Below the pieces are notes generated by a model. It did not search any database. It was not told where the DNA came from and saw only the letters and a list, made by a program, of their open reading frames with translations. From assembly GCF_027789125.1 (NCBI RefSeq), contig NZ_JAQFVF010000048.1:1-64000 (forward strand): DNA of 64,000 bases. The letters run 5' to 3'. Position 1 is the stretch's first letter; every line of letters starts with the position of its first letter. The position numbers and the translations under genes were made by a program. This DNA is from Paenibacillus aestuarii. GTDB taxonomy: Bacteria; Bacillota; Bacilli; Paenibacillales; NBRC-103111. Below, piece by piece: positions 44,857 to 53,203 of the stretch.

Positions 44857-45732
44857 ATGTTTACTAAATTGAAAATATTTTTAGAGATGATCAAGTTTGA
44901 ACATAGCGTATTTGCGCTGCCTTTTGCGTTCATGGGGGCTATTCTCGGTTCGGTTGTGCTGAACGGGCATTTGCCTTCCTGGATGCAAATTGTATGGATT
45001 ACGTTAGCAATGGTGGGGGCGAGAACAGCCGCGATGTCGTTGAATCGCGTTATTGATAAAACGATCGACAAGAAAAACCCAAGAACAGAGAAACGGGCAA
45101 TTCCTGCTGGTTTAATCAGCGTAAGACAGGTATCATTTTATATCATTGTATCCTTTGGTTTGCTGTTCTGGGCAACGTCTAACTTAAGCTCTCTTTCGAT
45201 GAAACTGCTGCCGATTGCAGTGTTTTTTCTTGTTATTTACTCTTATACCAAACGCTTCACATGGGCTTGCCATCTAATTCTGGGTATCACATTAGGCTTA
45301 GCTCCACTAGGCGGATGGATCGCTGTTACGGGCCAGTTTACTTGGGCTTCGATAATTTTCTATTTGACCGTCGTTTTCTGGAGCACAGGCTTCGATCTGA
45401 TTTATGCTTGCCAAGATGCCGATTTTGACCGCGAGGAAGGGTTGTATTCGTTCCCTAGCCGGTTTGGCATTAAAGCTGCGCTCATGACTGCGCGCGTGCT
45501 GCACGTATTGACAGCTGTCGGTCTTGTCACGCTGTTCTTTTTGACACATTTGAGCTGGTTCTATTTGATCGGGCTCGTGATCGCTTACTTCTTGCTGTAT
45601 AAGGAACATCGCCTTGTCTCACCCAACGATTTGTCCAAATTGAATGCGGCCTTTTTTACGATGAACGGAGTGTTGAGCCTGGTAGTCTTTGCCTTCACAC
45701 TCATTGATGTCGTCGTTACCCATCATTCATGA
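44857..45732 (+). CDS. mqnP: UbiA-family prenyltransferase (MqnP-like)
   Basis: 291-aa integral membrane enzyme with eight to nine helices. The first Asp-rich motif is NRVIDKTIDKKNPRT, the second CQDADFDREEGLYS; both bind the prenyl diphosphate via Mg2+. With mqnA and ubiX next door it most likely prenylates the 1,4-dihydroxy-6-naphthoate-type intermediate of the futalosine route. AGGAGTG precedes the ATG. The stop overlaps the ubiX start (ATGA). Confidence 0.85.
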   Translation: MFTKLKIFLEMIKFEHSVFALPFAFMGAILGSVVLNGHLPSWMQIVWITLAMVGARTAAMSLNRVIDKTIDKKNPRTEKRAIPAGLISVRQVSFYIIVSFGLLFWATSNLSSLSMKLLPIAVFFLVIYSYTKRFTWACHLILGITLGLAPLGGWIAVTGQFTWASIIFYLTVVFWSTGFDLIYACQDADFDREEGLYSFPSRFGIKAALMTARVLHVLTAVGLVTLFFLTHLSWFYLIGLVIAYFLLYKEHRLVSPNDLSKLNAAFFTMNGVLSLVVFAFTLIDVVVTHHS

Positions 45733-46340
45733 CAGGCAATTGGGTTGTAGGTATAACCGGAGCTAGCGGAGCAATCTACGGGGTGAGGCTCTGCCAAGTG
45801 CTGCTGGAGCAAGGCCACGACGTACATTTGATCATTACGGAAGCCGGCTGGAGAGTGCTTCACGACGAGCTCGATTGGCAGGTTTCGAAGCGCAAAGAAA
45901 TGCTGACAGAACATTTTGGCGGTTATTCGGGCCGCTTCCATTATCATCCGATCGCGGACATTGGCGCCTCGATCGCCAGCGGCTCGTTCCGCACGCGCGG
46001 CATGGTCGTCATTCCGTGCTCGATGGGGTCATTATCGGGCATCGCCCGCGCAGCTTCGGATAATTTGCTGGAACGTACGGCAGATGTGATGCTGAAAGAA
46101 GGCAGATCCTTAATATTGGTGCCAAGAGAAACGCCGTTACATGCCATACACTTAGAAAATATGCTTACTTTGTCCAGAATGGGTGTTCGTATTCTTCCGG
46201 CTATGCCGGCTTTTTATAACCGGCCGAAATCGTTAGAAGAGATGGTTGACTTCCTTGTGGGCAAAGTACTGGACAGCATGGGGATCGAGCATTCCTTGTA
46301 CCGGAGATGGGGAGAGAACGATGAGCACACACAACCCTAA
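45729..46340 (+). CDS. ubiX: UbiX-family flavin prenyltransferase
   Basis: 203 aa. Makes prenylated FMN, the cofactor for UbiD-type decarboxylases. The N-terminal GASGAIYGVRL and the IPCSMGSLSGIA and RETPLH stretches are family marks. Overlaps mqnP by 4 nt and mqnA by 20 nt. No ubiD (MqnL-type) gene is in the window, so the decarboxylase it serves must be elsewhere. Confidence 0.9.
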   Translation: MTGNWVVGITGASGAIYGVRLCQVLLEQGHDVHLIITEAGWRVLHDELDWQVSKRKEMLTEHFGGYSGRFHYHPIADIGASIASGSFRTRGMVVIPCSMGSLSGIARAASDNLLERTADVMLKEGRSLILVPRETPLHAIHLENMLTLSRMGVRILPAMPAFYNRPKSLEEMVDFLVGKVLDSMGIEHSLYRRWGENDEHTQP

Positions 46341-47184
46341 AATACGGATAGGAAGAATTAATTATACGAACGTTTGGCCTATTTACTACTATTTTCCTGA
46401 GTTGATAGACAGTAACGACGTGGAGATTATTGAGCAAGTGCCAAGCTCCCTGAATCGGGCGATGGCTGCCGGGGAGATTGACATGGGGCCGATTTCATCT
46501 TTCGCCTATGGCCAATCTTTTGAAGATTATGTGCTGTTCCCGGATTTATCGGTGAGCGCGTATGGTGAAGTCAACTCGATTCTGCTGTTCCATCAGAAGC
46601 CCTTGCGGGAAATCGCCAACGGCCGGATCGTACTGCCGACAACTTCGGCATCTTCGGTGAATTTGCTGAAAATCATTTTGGAAAAGTTCTACCACGGCAA
46701 ACCGACTTATGAATTTGCGGCGCCGAATTTGGATGCCATGATCAAGGATGCGGACGGGGCTCTGCTTATTGGCGATGATGCCATCAAGGAAAATTGGCGC
46801 AATACCAAGTATATGGTTTCGGATCTTGGGCAAGAATGGGCGAAATGGACGGGAAAATGGATGTCTTTCGCCGTTTGGGCGATTCGTAAAGAGACGATTC
46901 GCCAATATCCTGAACAAGTGGCTAAGATTTTTGCGGCGTTTGTGCAAAGCAAACAACAAGCGCACCGTAAGCCTGACGACATGATCAAGGAAGCGCAAGT
47001 AAAAGTAGGCGGATCTGAAGCGTACTGGCATCATTATTTTAATACTTTATGTTATGATTTCGGACCAGAGCAATGGGAAGGACTGCAAACGTATTATAAC
47101 TTTTGCTTCGAGCTAGGTTTCCTGCCAAAGGCGGCTAAGATCGATATTTGGTCAGAGAAAGAAAAAACACGGGTGACAGAATGA
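46321..47184 (+). CDS. mqnA: Chorismate dehydratase MqnA
   Basis: 287-aa periplasmic-binding-fold enzyme of the MqnA/MqnD family; MqnA turns chorismate into 3-enolpyruvyl-benzoate, the first futalosine-pathway step. Family marks: RIGRINYTNVWPIYY, GEIDMGPISSFAY, SVNSILLF-like region and LLIGDDAI. The start at 46321 follows GGGGAGAG. MqnA and MqnD are similar; the N-terminus fits MqnA better. Overlaps hepT by 4 nt. Confidence 0.85.
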   Translation: MSTHNPKIRIGRINYTNVWPIYYYFPELIDSNDVEIIEQVPSSLNRAMAAGEIDMGPISSFAYGQSFEDYVLFPDLSVSAYGEVNSILLFHQKPLREIANGRIVLPTTSASSVNLLKIILEKFYHGKPTYEFAAPNLDAMIKDADGALLIGDDAIKENWRNTKYMVSDLGQEWAKWTGKWMSFAVWAIRKETIRQYPEQVAKIFAAFVQSKQQAHRKPDDMIKEAQVKVGGSEAYWHHYFNTLCYDFGPEQWEGLQTYYNFCFELGFLPKAAKIDIWSEKEKTRVTE

Positions 47185-48158
47185 AAAATTTAATGGATAT
47201 CTATGCAAGGAAGAAAAAAGATATCGCAGCGATCGAGAAGGAGCTGGCGGAAAGTATCTACACGGACCATGCGATGCTGAAGGAAGCCTCGCTCCATCTG
47301 CTGAAAGCCGGCGGTAAGCGGATACGCCCTGTCTTTGTGCTGCTGTCCGGCGAATTCGGCAACTACCAGCTGCAGACGATGAAGCATGTCGCTGTACCTC
47401 TGGAGCTGATTCATATGGCTACACTTGTGCATGACGATGTTATTGACGATGCCGACACGCGAAGAGGCCAACTAACGGTTCGTTCCAAATGGGATAACCG
47501 CATTGCCATGTATACCGGCGATTATATTTTTGCCAAAGCACTTGGGGTCATTACCCAAATACATAAACCAGCAGTTCATCAGATTATGTCCAAAGCGATT
47601 GTGGAGATGTCGATTGGCGAAATGGAGCAAATTCGCTTCTTTTTCAACCATGAGCAGACGATCCGCGATTATTTATTAAGAATTCGCCGCAAAACGGCTT
47701 TGCTGATCGCGATTTCATGCCAGCTTGGTGCGATGGCAGCCGATGCGCCGGATTGGGTTAGCAACAAGCTGTACGCATTTGGCTATAATGTCGGCATGGC
47801 GTTCCAGATCCGCGACGATATCCTCGACCTGATCGGTACTGAGAAGCAGATCGGCAAACCGCCAGGCAGCGATGTCAAACAAGGCAATATAACGATTCCG
47901 GTTTTGTTTGCCCTGCAAGATCCAGAGCTAAAGCCGCTGATCCTGAAGGAACTGGAGCGCATCCAGCTGCTTGACGGGCAAACGGATGTCAGCCGCTTCC
48001 TGGATTTGATTCGCAACAGTGAAGGAATTGACAAGTCCGAAGCGTTGTCGCAAAAATATATCGATAAAGCTATCGCAGCACTGGATCCGCTTCCGAACAC
48101 CCAAGCGAAGCAGGATTTGGTGGAAGTCGCCTACTTTATCGGCAATCGCTCCTACTGA
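47181..48158 (+). CDS. hepT: Heptaprenyl diphosphate synthase component II
   Basis: 325-aa trans-prenyltransferase catalytic subunit. Both Asp-rich motifs are present: HDDVIDDADTRRG and QIRDDILDLIG, plus GGKRIRP. Makes the C35 tail of menaquinone-7 with HepS. ATG 47181 overlaps the mqnA stop (ATGA). Last gene of the operon; ndk follows after 88 nt. Confidence 0.94.
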   Translation: MKNLMDIYARKKKDIAAIEKELAESIYTDHAMLKEASLHLLKAGGKRIRPVFVLLSGEFGNYQLQTMKHVAVPLELIHMATLVHDDVIDDADTRRGQLTVRSKWDNRIAMYTGDYIFAKALGVITQIHKPAVHQIMSKAIVEMSIGEMEQIRFFFNHEQTIRDYLLRIRRKTALLIAISCQLGAMAADAPDWVSNKLYAFGYNVGMAFQIRDDILDLIGTEKQIGKPPGSDVKQGNITIPVLFALQDPELKPLILKELERIQLLDGQTDVSRFLDLIRNSEGIDKSEALSQKYIDKAIAALDPLPNTQAKQDLVEVAYFIGNRSY

Positions 48159-48246
48159 GTTCGACCTACAAATTTGAGAAATGTTGCCAAGCAGTGTAAA
48201 CTAGGTGTAAACACATCTTTTGACCTCATAGAAGGAGGCTGACCTT

Positions 48247-48690
48247 ATGGAAAAAACATTTCTCATGATCAAACCTGACGGTGTACAACGCGGGCTCATT
48301 GGTGAAATTGTCAAACGTTTCGAGCAAAAAGGTTTTCAGCTCGTTGCAAGCAAACTAATGGTCATCAACAGAGAGCTTGCTGAGCTTCATTATGCGGAGC
48401 ATAAAGGGAAAGACTTTTTTGAGCTGCTGGTGAAGTTTATTACGTCCGGACCCGTATTTGCAATGGTTTGGGAAGGCGATCAAGTGATTGCGCTGTCCCG
48501 GACGATGATCGGCAAAACCAACTCGCTGGAAGCAGCGCCGGGAACGATTCGCGGAGATTTCGCTGTTCACACTCGTTTAAACCTGATTCACGGTTCAGAC
48601 TCTCCGGAAAGCGCCGAACGTGAAATCGGCAACTTCTTTAAGCCGGAAGAGTTCGTGACGTATAACAAAGCGATCGAGAGTTGGATCTAA
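48247..48690 (+). CDS. ndk: Nucleoside diphosphate kinase
   Basis: 147 aa. Transfers the gamma-phosphate between NTPs and NDPs by a phospho-His intermediate; the His is in [13 protein letters not shown]. Starts [24 protein letters not shown] precedes the ATG. Position between hepT and cheR matches B. subtilis. Confidence 0.96.
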   Translation: MEKTFLMIKPDGVQRGLIGEIVKRFEQKGFQLVASKLMVINRELAELHYAEHKGKDFFELLVKFITSGPVFAMVWEGDQVIALSRTMIGKTNSLEAAPGTIRGDFAVHTRLNLIHGSDSPESAEREIGNFFKPEEFVTYNKAIESWI

Positions 48691-48697
48691 TACATAC

Positions 48698-48727
48698 AAA
48701 CCTGCGGCCTGGTGCTGCAGGTTTTTT
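48698..48727 (+). terminator. Terminator after ndk
   Basis: AAACCTGC/GCAGGTTT stem with T-run. A second, weaker T-tailed hairpin lies near 48809-48840 before cheR. Confidence 0.82.
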
Positions 48728-48915
48728 GTTTGGTGGCGCCGTGTGCGAGGAAGGGTGGGAACCCTTAGGTGTGTGCGCAGCTAGCTGACGAGCGCAGCCT
48801 GTCCAGCCGGCTTGCACTTGTTGGTGGCGAGCAAGTTTTTGTCGGATTTTGCAGGAGAACGAGCGTGCCTTACAGAATCAATCTTGTACAGCGATGGTTA
48901 AAGTGGAGGTAGGGC

Positions 48916-49698
48916 ATGGAAGATCAGGATTTTTTAACGTTTATCAAAAAAGTAAAAGAGTATACAGCGATCGACCTGGCACAATACAAAGAAGCACAAA
49001 TGAAACGCCGTTTGACCACCTTAAGAATGAAGCGCGGTTACAGCACATTTGTAGCCTTTTTCGATGCCATGATGAAAGATAAAGAACTGTTTTACGAGTT
49101 CCTGGACCGTATGACGATCAACGTCTCGGAATTTTGGCGCAATCCTAACCGTTGGGAAGTTGTGGAGAAGCGCTACATTCCCGAGATGCTGCGCAGCAAC
49201 AAACGGTTGAAAATATGGAGCGCCGCATGTTCAACAGGTGAAGAGCCATACACACTGGCGATGATCCTGGCGGAGCAGGGAGCACTCGCAGACGCTCATC
49301 TGCAAGCGACGGATATTGATGAAGGCGCACTGGACAAGGCGCGCAAAGGGATGTACCTGGATCGTTCCATCCGTGATGTCCCGGACAAATATGTGAAAAA
49401 ATATTTCCGCCAGGACAATATGATGTTCCATATCACCGACGAACTCAAACGCGCCGTGAAATTCCAAAAGGGGAACTTGTTGGTAGATACATTTGATACG
49501 GGATTTGACTTAATCGTTTGCCGGAATGTAATCATTTATTTTACCGAAGAAGCCAAGCATGGTTTATATCAAAAGTTCGCCAAGGCTTTGAAGCCAGGCG
49601 GATTGCTCTTCGTCGGATCGACCGAACAGATTTTTTCCCCGGGACAATATGATCTGGAGCCTGCCGATACGTTCTTTTATCGCAAGAAAGGCGTATAA
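48916..49698 (+). CDS. cheR: Chemotaxis protein methyltransferase CheR
   Basis: 260 aa. Methylates glutamates of chemoreceptors using SAM. An N-terminal helical domain (1-75) is followed by the SAM domain with IWSAACSTGEEPYTLAM and FDLIVCRNVIIYFT. AGTGGAGGT precedes the ATG. Lone chemotaxis gene here, in the B. subtilis position. Confidence 0.95.
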   Translation: MEDQDFLTFIKKVKEYTAIDLAQYKEAQMKRRLTTLRMKRGYSTFVAFFDAMMKDKELFYEFLDRMTINVSEFWRNPNRWEVVEKRYIPEMLRSNKRLKIWSAACSTGEEPYTLAMILAEQGALADAHLQATDIDEGALDKARKGMYLDRSIRDVPDKYVKKYFRQDNMMFHITDELKRAVKFQKGNLLVDTFDTGFDLIVCRNVIIYFTEEAKHGLYQKFAKALKPGGLLFVGSTEQIFSPGQYDLEPADTFFYRKKGV

Positions 49699-49793
49699 CA
49701 TCTTCCATTTTTTCCAATACTGTAAGGTATATAAAGAGTATCTGCTCTAACGATGCTGACAATGGGGTTGGAAAGCTCACAGGAGGATGGGTA

Positions 49794-49955
49794 ATGGACA
49801 AACGGAAGGTAATAACTGCGTATCGCAGGGGGATGATCTCGATTCAGGAGTGCGCGCAAATCTTAGGCGTCGATTCGGGTCAAGTGATGGGATTGATGAA
49901 CGATCCGCAAATGGACGAACCGAGATTTGTTCAAAAGCAGCCCATGCACGGGTAA
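49794..49955 (+). CDS. Small HTH-like protein
   Basis: 53 aa. Residues about 5-36 (ITAYRRGMISIQECAQILG) read as a helix-turn-helix of the sort seen in small DNA-binding proteins. AGGAGG lies 7 nt before the ATG. Too short for most gene finders. No family named; function unknown. Between cheR and the aroC promoter; a T-tailed hairpin at 49997-50043 closes the unit. Confidence 0.6.
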   Translation: MDKRKVITAYRRGMISIQECAQILGVDSGQVMGLMNDPQMDEPRFVQKQPMHG

Positions 49956-49996
49956 GCACGGGAAGGGATCGCGGATTGGATCATGTAGCAGCGGAG

Positions 49997-50043
49997 CACG
50001 CTTTAGCTTGGGAGGATTAATCTCGTAAGCAGAGCGTGTTTTT
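49997..50043 (+). terminator. Terminator before aroC
   Basis: CACGCT/AGCGTG outer stem with further imperfect pairing inside and a T-run. Confidence 0.7.
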
Positions 50044-50064
50044 GCTTTTTGTCGGATCTGTCGG

Positions 50065-50093
50065 TTGCCAAACTACAGGACCTATACTATAAT
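50065..50093 (+). promoter_or_regulatory. Sigma-A promoter of aroC-aroB-aroH
   Basis: TTGCCA (50065-50070), a 17-nt spacer and TATAAT (50088-50093), about 92 nt before the aroC start. Confidence 0.8.
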
Positions 50094-50184
50094 GATCAGA
50101 AGATAATCGCGCGTCAAAGCGCTAAAGTGTTTTGGAAGATTAGCAAACTCGTTTTCTGCGAATATGTTGAGGGGGTAACGGATT

Positions 50185-51348
50185 GTGAGATATTTAACGG
50201 CAGGGGAAACGCACGGCCCGCAGCTCACTGCAATTATTGAAGGCTTTCCTAGCAATGTAACATTGAATTTTGAAGATTTGAATTTTCAACTACATAGACG
50301 TCAAAAAGGCTACGGCCGCGGTCGTCGGATGCAAATTGAGAAAGATACGGCGAACATCGTCGGTGGCGTGCGTCACGGCAAAACAACAGGTGCGCCAATC
50401 GCGCTTGTGGTGGAAAATAATGACTGGAAACATTGGACGACCGTCATGGGGATTGAGCCTGTTGAGGGCGATAACGAAGTCAAACGCCGCGTGAACCGCC
50501 CGCGTCCAGGTCACGCCGATCTGAATGGCGGATTGAAATATAATCAAAAAGATTTGCGCAACATTTTGGAGCGCTCCAGCGCCCGTGAAACGACGATGCG
50601 TGTAGCTACAGGCGCCGTTGCACGCCAGCTGCTTGCGGAGTTCGGCATCAAAGTGGCTGGACAAGTCATTCGCATCGGCGACGTCGAAGTGCAGCGCCAA
50701 GAGCTGCCACTCGACGATTTGATCCGCATTACGGAAGAATCGCCGGTTCGCGTCGTAGATAAAGAAGCTGAAGCGAAGATAATTGCTGCGATCGATGCGG
50801 CCAAAGAAGACGGCGATACGCTTGGCGGTATCGTGGAAGTCATTATTGAAGGCGTGCCGGTCGGACTCGGCAGCCACGTGCAGTGGGACCGTAAGCTTGA
50901 TGGCCGCATTGCACAAGCCGTACTGTCCATTCAAGCGTTCAAAGGCGTTGAATTCGGCATCGGCTTCGAAGCGGCAGAGCGCCGGGGCTCTAATGTGCAC
51001 GATGAGATTATGTACACCGAAGAAGGCGGTTTCCGCCGCAAAACGAACCGCGCAGGCGGATTCGAAGGCGGGATGACAACAGGGGAACAGATCGTCGTCC
51101 GCGCTGTGATGAAACCGATCTCGACGCTGTACAAACCGCTTCAAAGCATCGACATTGATACGAAAGAAGCGTTCACCGCTCAAGTGGAACGCTCCGATAC
51201 GTGTGCGGTGCCAGCGGCTGGCGTTATCATGGAGAACGTTATCGCTTGGGAAGTTGCGAATGCGTTCATGGAGAAATTCGGCGGGGATTCCATCGAGGAA
51301 ATCCGCAACAACCTTAACAACTTCTTAGCCCAAGTGGAGAGCTACTAA
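50185..51348 (+). CDS. aroC: Chorismate synthase
   Basis: 387 aa. Last shikimate-pathway step, EPSP to chorismate, using reduced FMN. Signatures GETHGPQLT near the start, GRGRRM and [10 protein letters not shown] are visible. GTG start at 50185 with GAGGGGGT upstream. First gene of the aromatic supraoperon (named aroF in B. subtilis), 1 nt before aroB. Its product also feeds mqnA. Confidence 0.96.
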   Translation: MRYLTAGETHGPQLTAIIEGFPSNVTLNFEDLNFQLHRRQKGYGRGRRMQIEKDTANIVGGVRHGKTTGAPIALVVENNDWKHWTTVMGIEPVEGDNEVKRRVNRPRPGHADLNGGLKYNQKDLRNILERSSARETTMRVATGAVARQLLAEFGIKVAGQVIRIGDVEVQRQELPLDDLIRITEESPVRVVDKEAEAKIIAAIDAAKEDGDTLGGIVEVIIEGVPVGLGSHVQWDRKLDGRIAQAVLSIQAFKGVEFGIGFEAAERRGSNVHDEIMYTEEGGFRRKTNRAGGFEGGMTTGEQIVVRAVMKPISTLYKPLQSIDIDTKEAFTAQVERSDTCAVPAAGVIMENVIAWEVANAFMEKFGGDSIEEIRNNLNNFLAQVESY

Positions 51349-51349
51349 G

Positions 51350-52444
51350 ATGAGAGAACTTACCGTCGATTTGGGAGAGCGGTCTTACCCGATTTATATT
51401 GGTCAAGGCATTCTGAACAACATCGCTGGTCTGTTTGAGCGGCATAAGCTCAGTCGCAAGTCGCCGCTGCTCGTCATCACCGATGACGAGGTCGCGCCGC
51501 TGCACCTAGAGCGCGTCATGACGCGGCTCCAGGAAGGCGGCTTCGCCGCCAGCGCCTGCGTCGTGCCTGCAGGCGAGCCGACCAAATCCCTCGCGCAGCT
51601 CGAGGGAATCGTTACCGCCGCCCTCGAGGCGGGCCTCGATCGCAGCTCAGCGATCGTCGCCCTTGGCGGGGGCGTGGTCGGCGATCTCGCCGGCTTCGCC
51701 GCGGCGAGCTTCATGCGCGGGATCCGCTTCGTGCAGATCCCGACGACGATCCTTGCCCACGACAGCAGTGTCGGCGGCAAGGTGGCGGTGAACCACCCGA
51801 TGGCCAAGAACATCATTGGTGCGTTTCACCAACCGGAGCTTGTCCTGTTCGACATCGACACGCTGTTGACACTGCCGCCCCGCCAAGTGAAGGCGGGCTT
51901 ATCGGAAGTGATCAAGCATGGTTTGATCTGGGACGCCGATTTCACGCAGTGGTGCGACGACAATGCCGACAAGCTGCTTGCTCTGGATCCGGAAGCGCTC
52001 AGCTATGCGCTGTATACCGGCTGTAAGGTCAAAGCCATCGTCGTGTCGCAGGATGAGCGGGAGAACGATTTGCGCGCCATCCTGAACCTCGGCCATACGA
52101 TCGGCCATGCCCTGGAAGCCGTTGCCGGCTACGGGGAGCTGCTGCACGGCGAAGCGATTGCCATCGGTATGGTCGGCGCAGCGAAGCTGGCGCAGCAGTT
52201 CGGCTACGCAGATAGCATTCATACGATCACGAAGAACTTATTTATAAAATACGGATTACCTGTCAGCATTCCGGCACATTTGGACACGGACAGCATCATG
52301 AGCGCCATGATGTACGATAAGAAGTTCAAAGAAGGCATGATGGTATATATCATTCCTACGGAAATCGGCAAGGTCGAGATCCGCAAGGATGTCACGGTGG
52401 ACCAGGTCAGGGGCATCGTGGAACATTTAAAAAAGGAGGGCTAG
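51350..52444 (+). CDS. aroB: 3-dehydroquinate synthase
   Basis: 364-aa NAD-dependent, metal-binding cyclase that turns DAHP into 3-dehydroquinate. GGGVVGDLAGFAAA and the metal-ligand stretches (GLSEVIKHG; NLGHTIGHALE) are intact. It starts 1 nt after aroC. The first two thirds are very GC-rich compared with aroC, a local base-composition shift. Confidence 0.95.
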   Translation: MRELTVDLGERSYPIYIGQGILNNIAGLFERHKLSRKSPLLVITDDEVAPLHLERVMTRLQEGGFAASACVVPAGEPTKSLAQLEGIVTAALEAGLDRSSAIVALGGGVVGDLAGFAAASFMRGIRFVQIPTTILAHDSSVGGKVAVNHPMAKNIIGAFHQPELVLFDIDTLLTLPPRQVKAGLSEVIKHGLIWDADFTQWCDDNADKLLALDPEALSYALYTGCKVKAIVVSQDERENDLRAILNLGHTIGHALEAVAGYGELLHGEAIAIGMVGAAKLAQQFGYADSIHTITKNLFIKYGLPVSIPAHLDTDSIMSAMMYDKKFKEGMMVYIIPTEIGKVEIRKDVTVDQVRGIVEHLKKEG

Positions 52445-52447
52445 CCG

Positions 52448-52825
52448 ATGTATGTTAGGGGAATTCGCGGTGCTACAACAGTAGAGCGCAATGATGAGCA
52501 TGAGATTTTGACGGCGACAGGTGAGCTGCTGCACCAGATCGTGCAAACGAACGATTTTCGCCCGGAAGATATTTGTTCGGTATTTATTACGGTTACCGGC
52601 GATATTACTGCTACGTTCCCGGCGCGTGCCATTCGTACGATGGTCGGTTGGGAGCTGGTGCCACTGATGTGCTCGTTGGAAGTTCCGGTGGAGAATTCGC
52701 TGCCTAGATGTATCCGGTTGATGGTACAGATCAATACGACCAAAGGGCAAGCAGAGATAAACCACGTGTACTTGAAAGAAGCGCAAGCACTTCGTCCGGA
52801 TATTGTTAAATTGACAAATCCATAA
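52448..52825 (+). CDS. aroH: Chorismate mutase AroH
   Basis: 125 aa, monofunctional AroH-class trimeric mutase: chorismate to prephenate for Phe and Tyr. Begins MYVRGIRGATTVE, with conserved Arg and FRPEDICSVFITVTGDI segments. Starts 3 nt after aroB. Its 3' end contains the -35 box of the trp promoter. Confidence 0.95.
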   Translation: MYVRGIRGATTVERNDEHEILTATGELLHQIVQTNDFRPEDICSVFITVTGDITATFPARAIRTMVGWELVPLMCSLEVPVENSLPRCIRLMVQINTTKGQAEINHVYLKEAQALRPDIVKLTNP

Positions 52826-52840
52826 GAACGGTAGTATAGT
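52811..52840 (+). promoter_or_regulatory. trp operon promoter
   Basis: TTGACA (52811-52816), an 18-nt spacer and TATAGT (52835-52840). The -35 lies inside the end of aroH, as in the B. subtilis supraoperon. Confidence 0.8.
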
Positions 52841-52904
52841 GTAGATAGTTGAGAAAGCAACACAGTTTAGAACAGTCAAGAATTGCAGCCAAGAAGAACA
52901 GTTT

Positions 52905-52966
52905 GAGTTCAGTGAGTAGAGCCGAGTTTAGTTGAGTAGAGCCAAGCCAAGATGAGTGGAGCAGAG
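52905..52966 (+). promoter_or_regulatory. TRAP-binding site in the trp leader
   Basis: Thirteen NAG triplets (GAG 9, TAG 1, CAG 1, AAG 2) start at 52905, 52910, 52914 and then every 5 nt to 52964. This is the spacing bound by the 11-subunit TRAP ring. Weaker NAG triplets continue upstream (52863, 52868, 52873, 52878 and more). GTAGAG within the site (52916, 52936) is complementary to CTCTAC in the terminator, so free RNA could form an antiterminator. Confidence 0.9.
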
Positions 52967-53085
52967 ATGAACGCATGAGATATAACAGATAGGGTTGTCT
53001 TCGGTAGCGAAGATGCGTCTGTTTGATTCTGTTTGCGCTGCTGAATTTCTACGAATCTATCTATTACCTACAACAACTATAAACG

Positions 53086-53113
53086 AAACCTCTACTTCGG
53101 TAGAGGTTTTTTT
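53086..53113 (+). terminator. trp leader attenuator terminator
   Basis: AAACCTCTAC/GTAGAGGTTT, a 10-bp stem with TTCG loop and T-run, 120 nt after the TRAP site and 90 nt before trpE. Trp-loaded TRAP should favour it. Confidence 0.92.
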
Positions 53114-53203
53114 GTTTTTCATTCGGACATTTCACCAAAAAAGACGGGAATAGGGTTGACGGCGCTGCAGAATGCGAAACGTCAGCCGAGAGGGGATGAA
53201 ACC

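Noticed and set aside
50290..51183. 297-codon minus-strand frame opposite aroC
   Set aside because: Antisense shadow without RBS; aroC is unambiguous.
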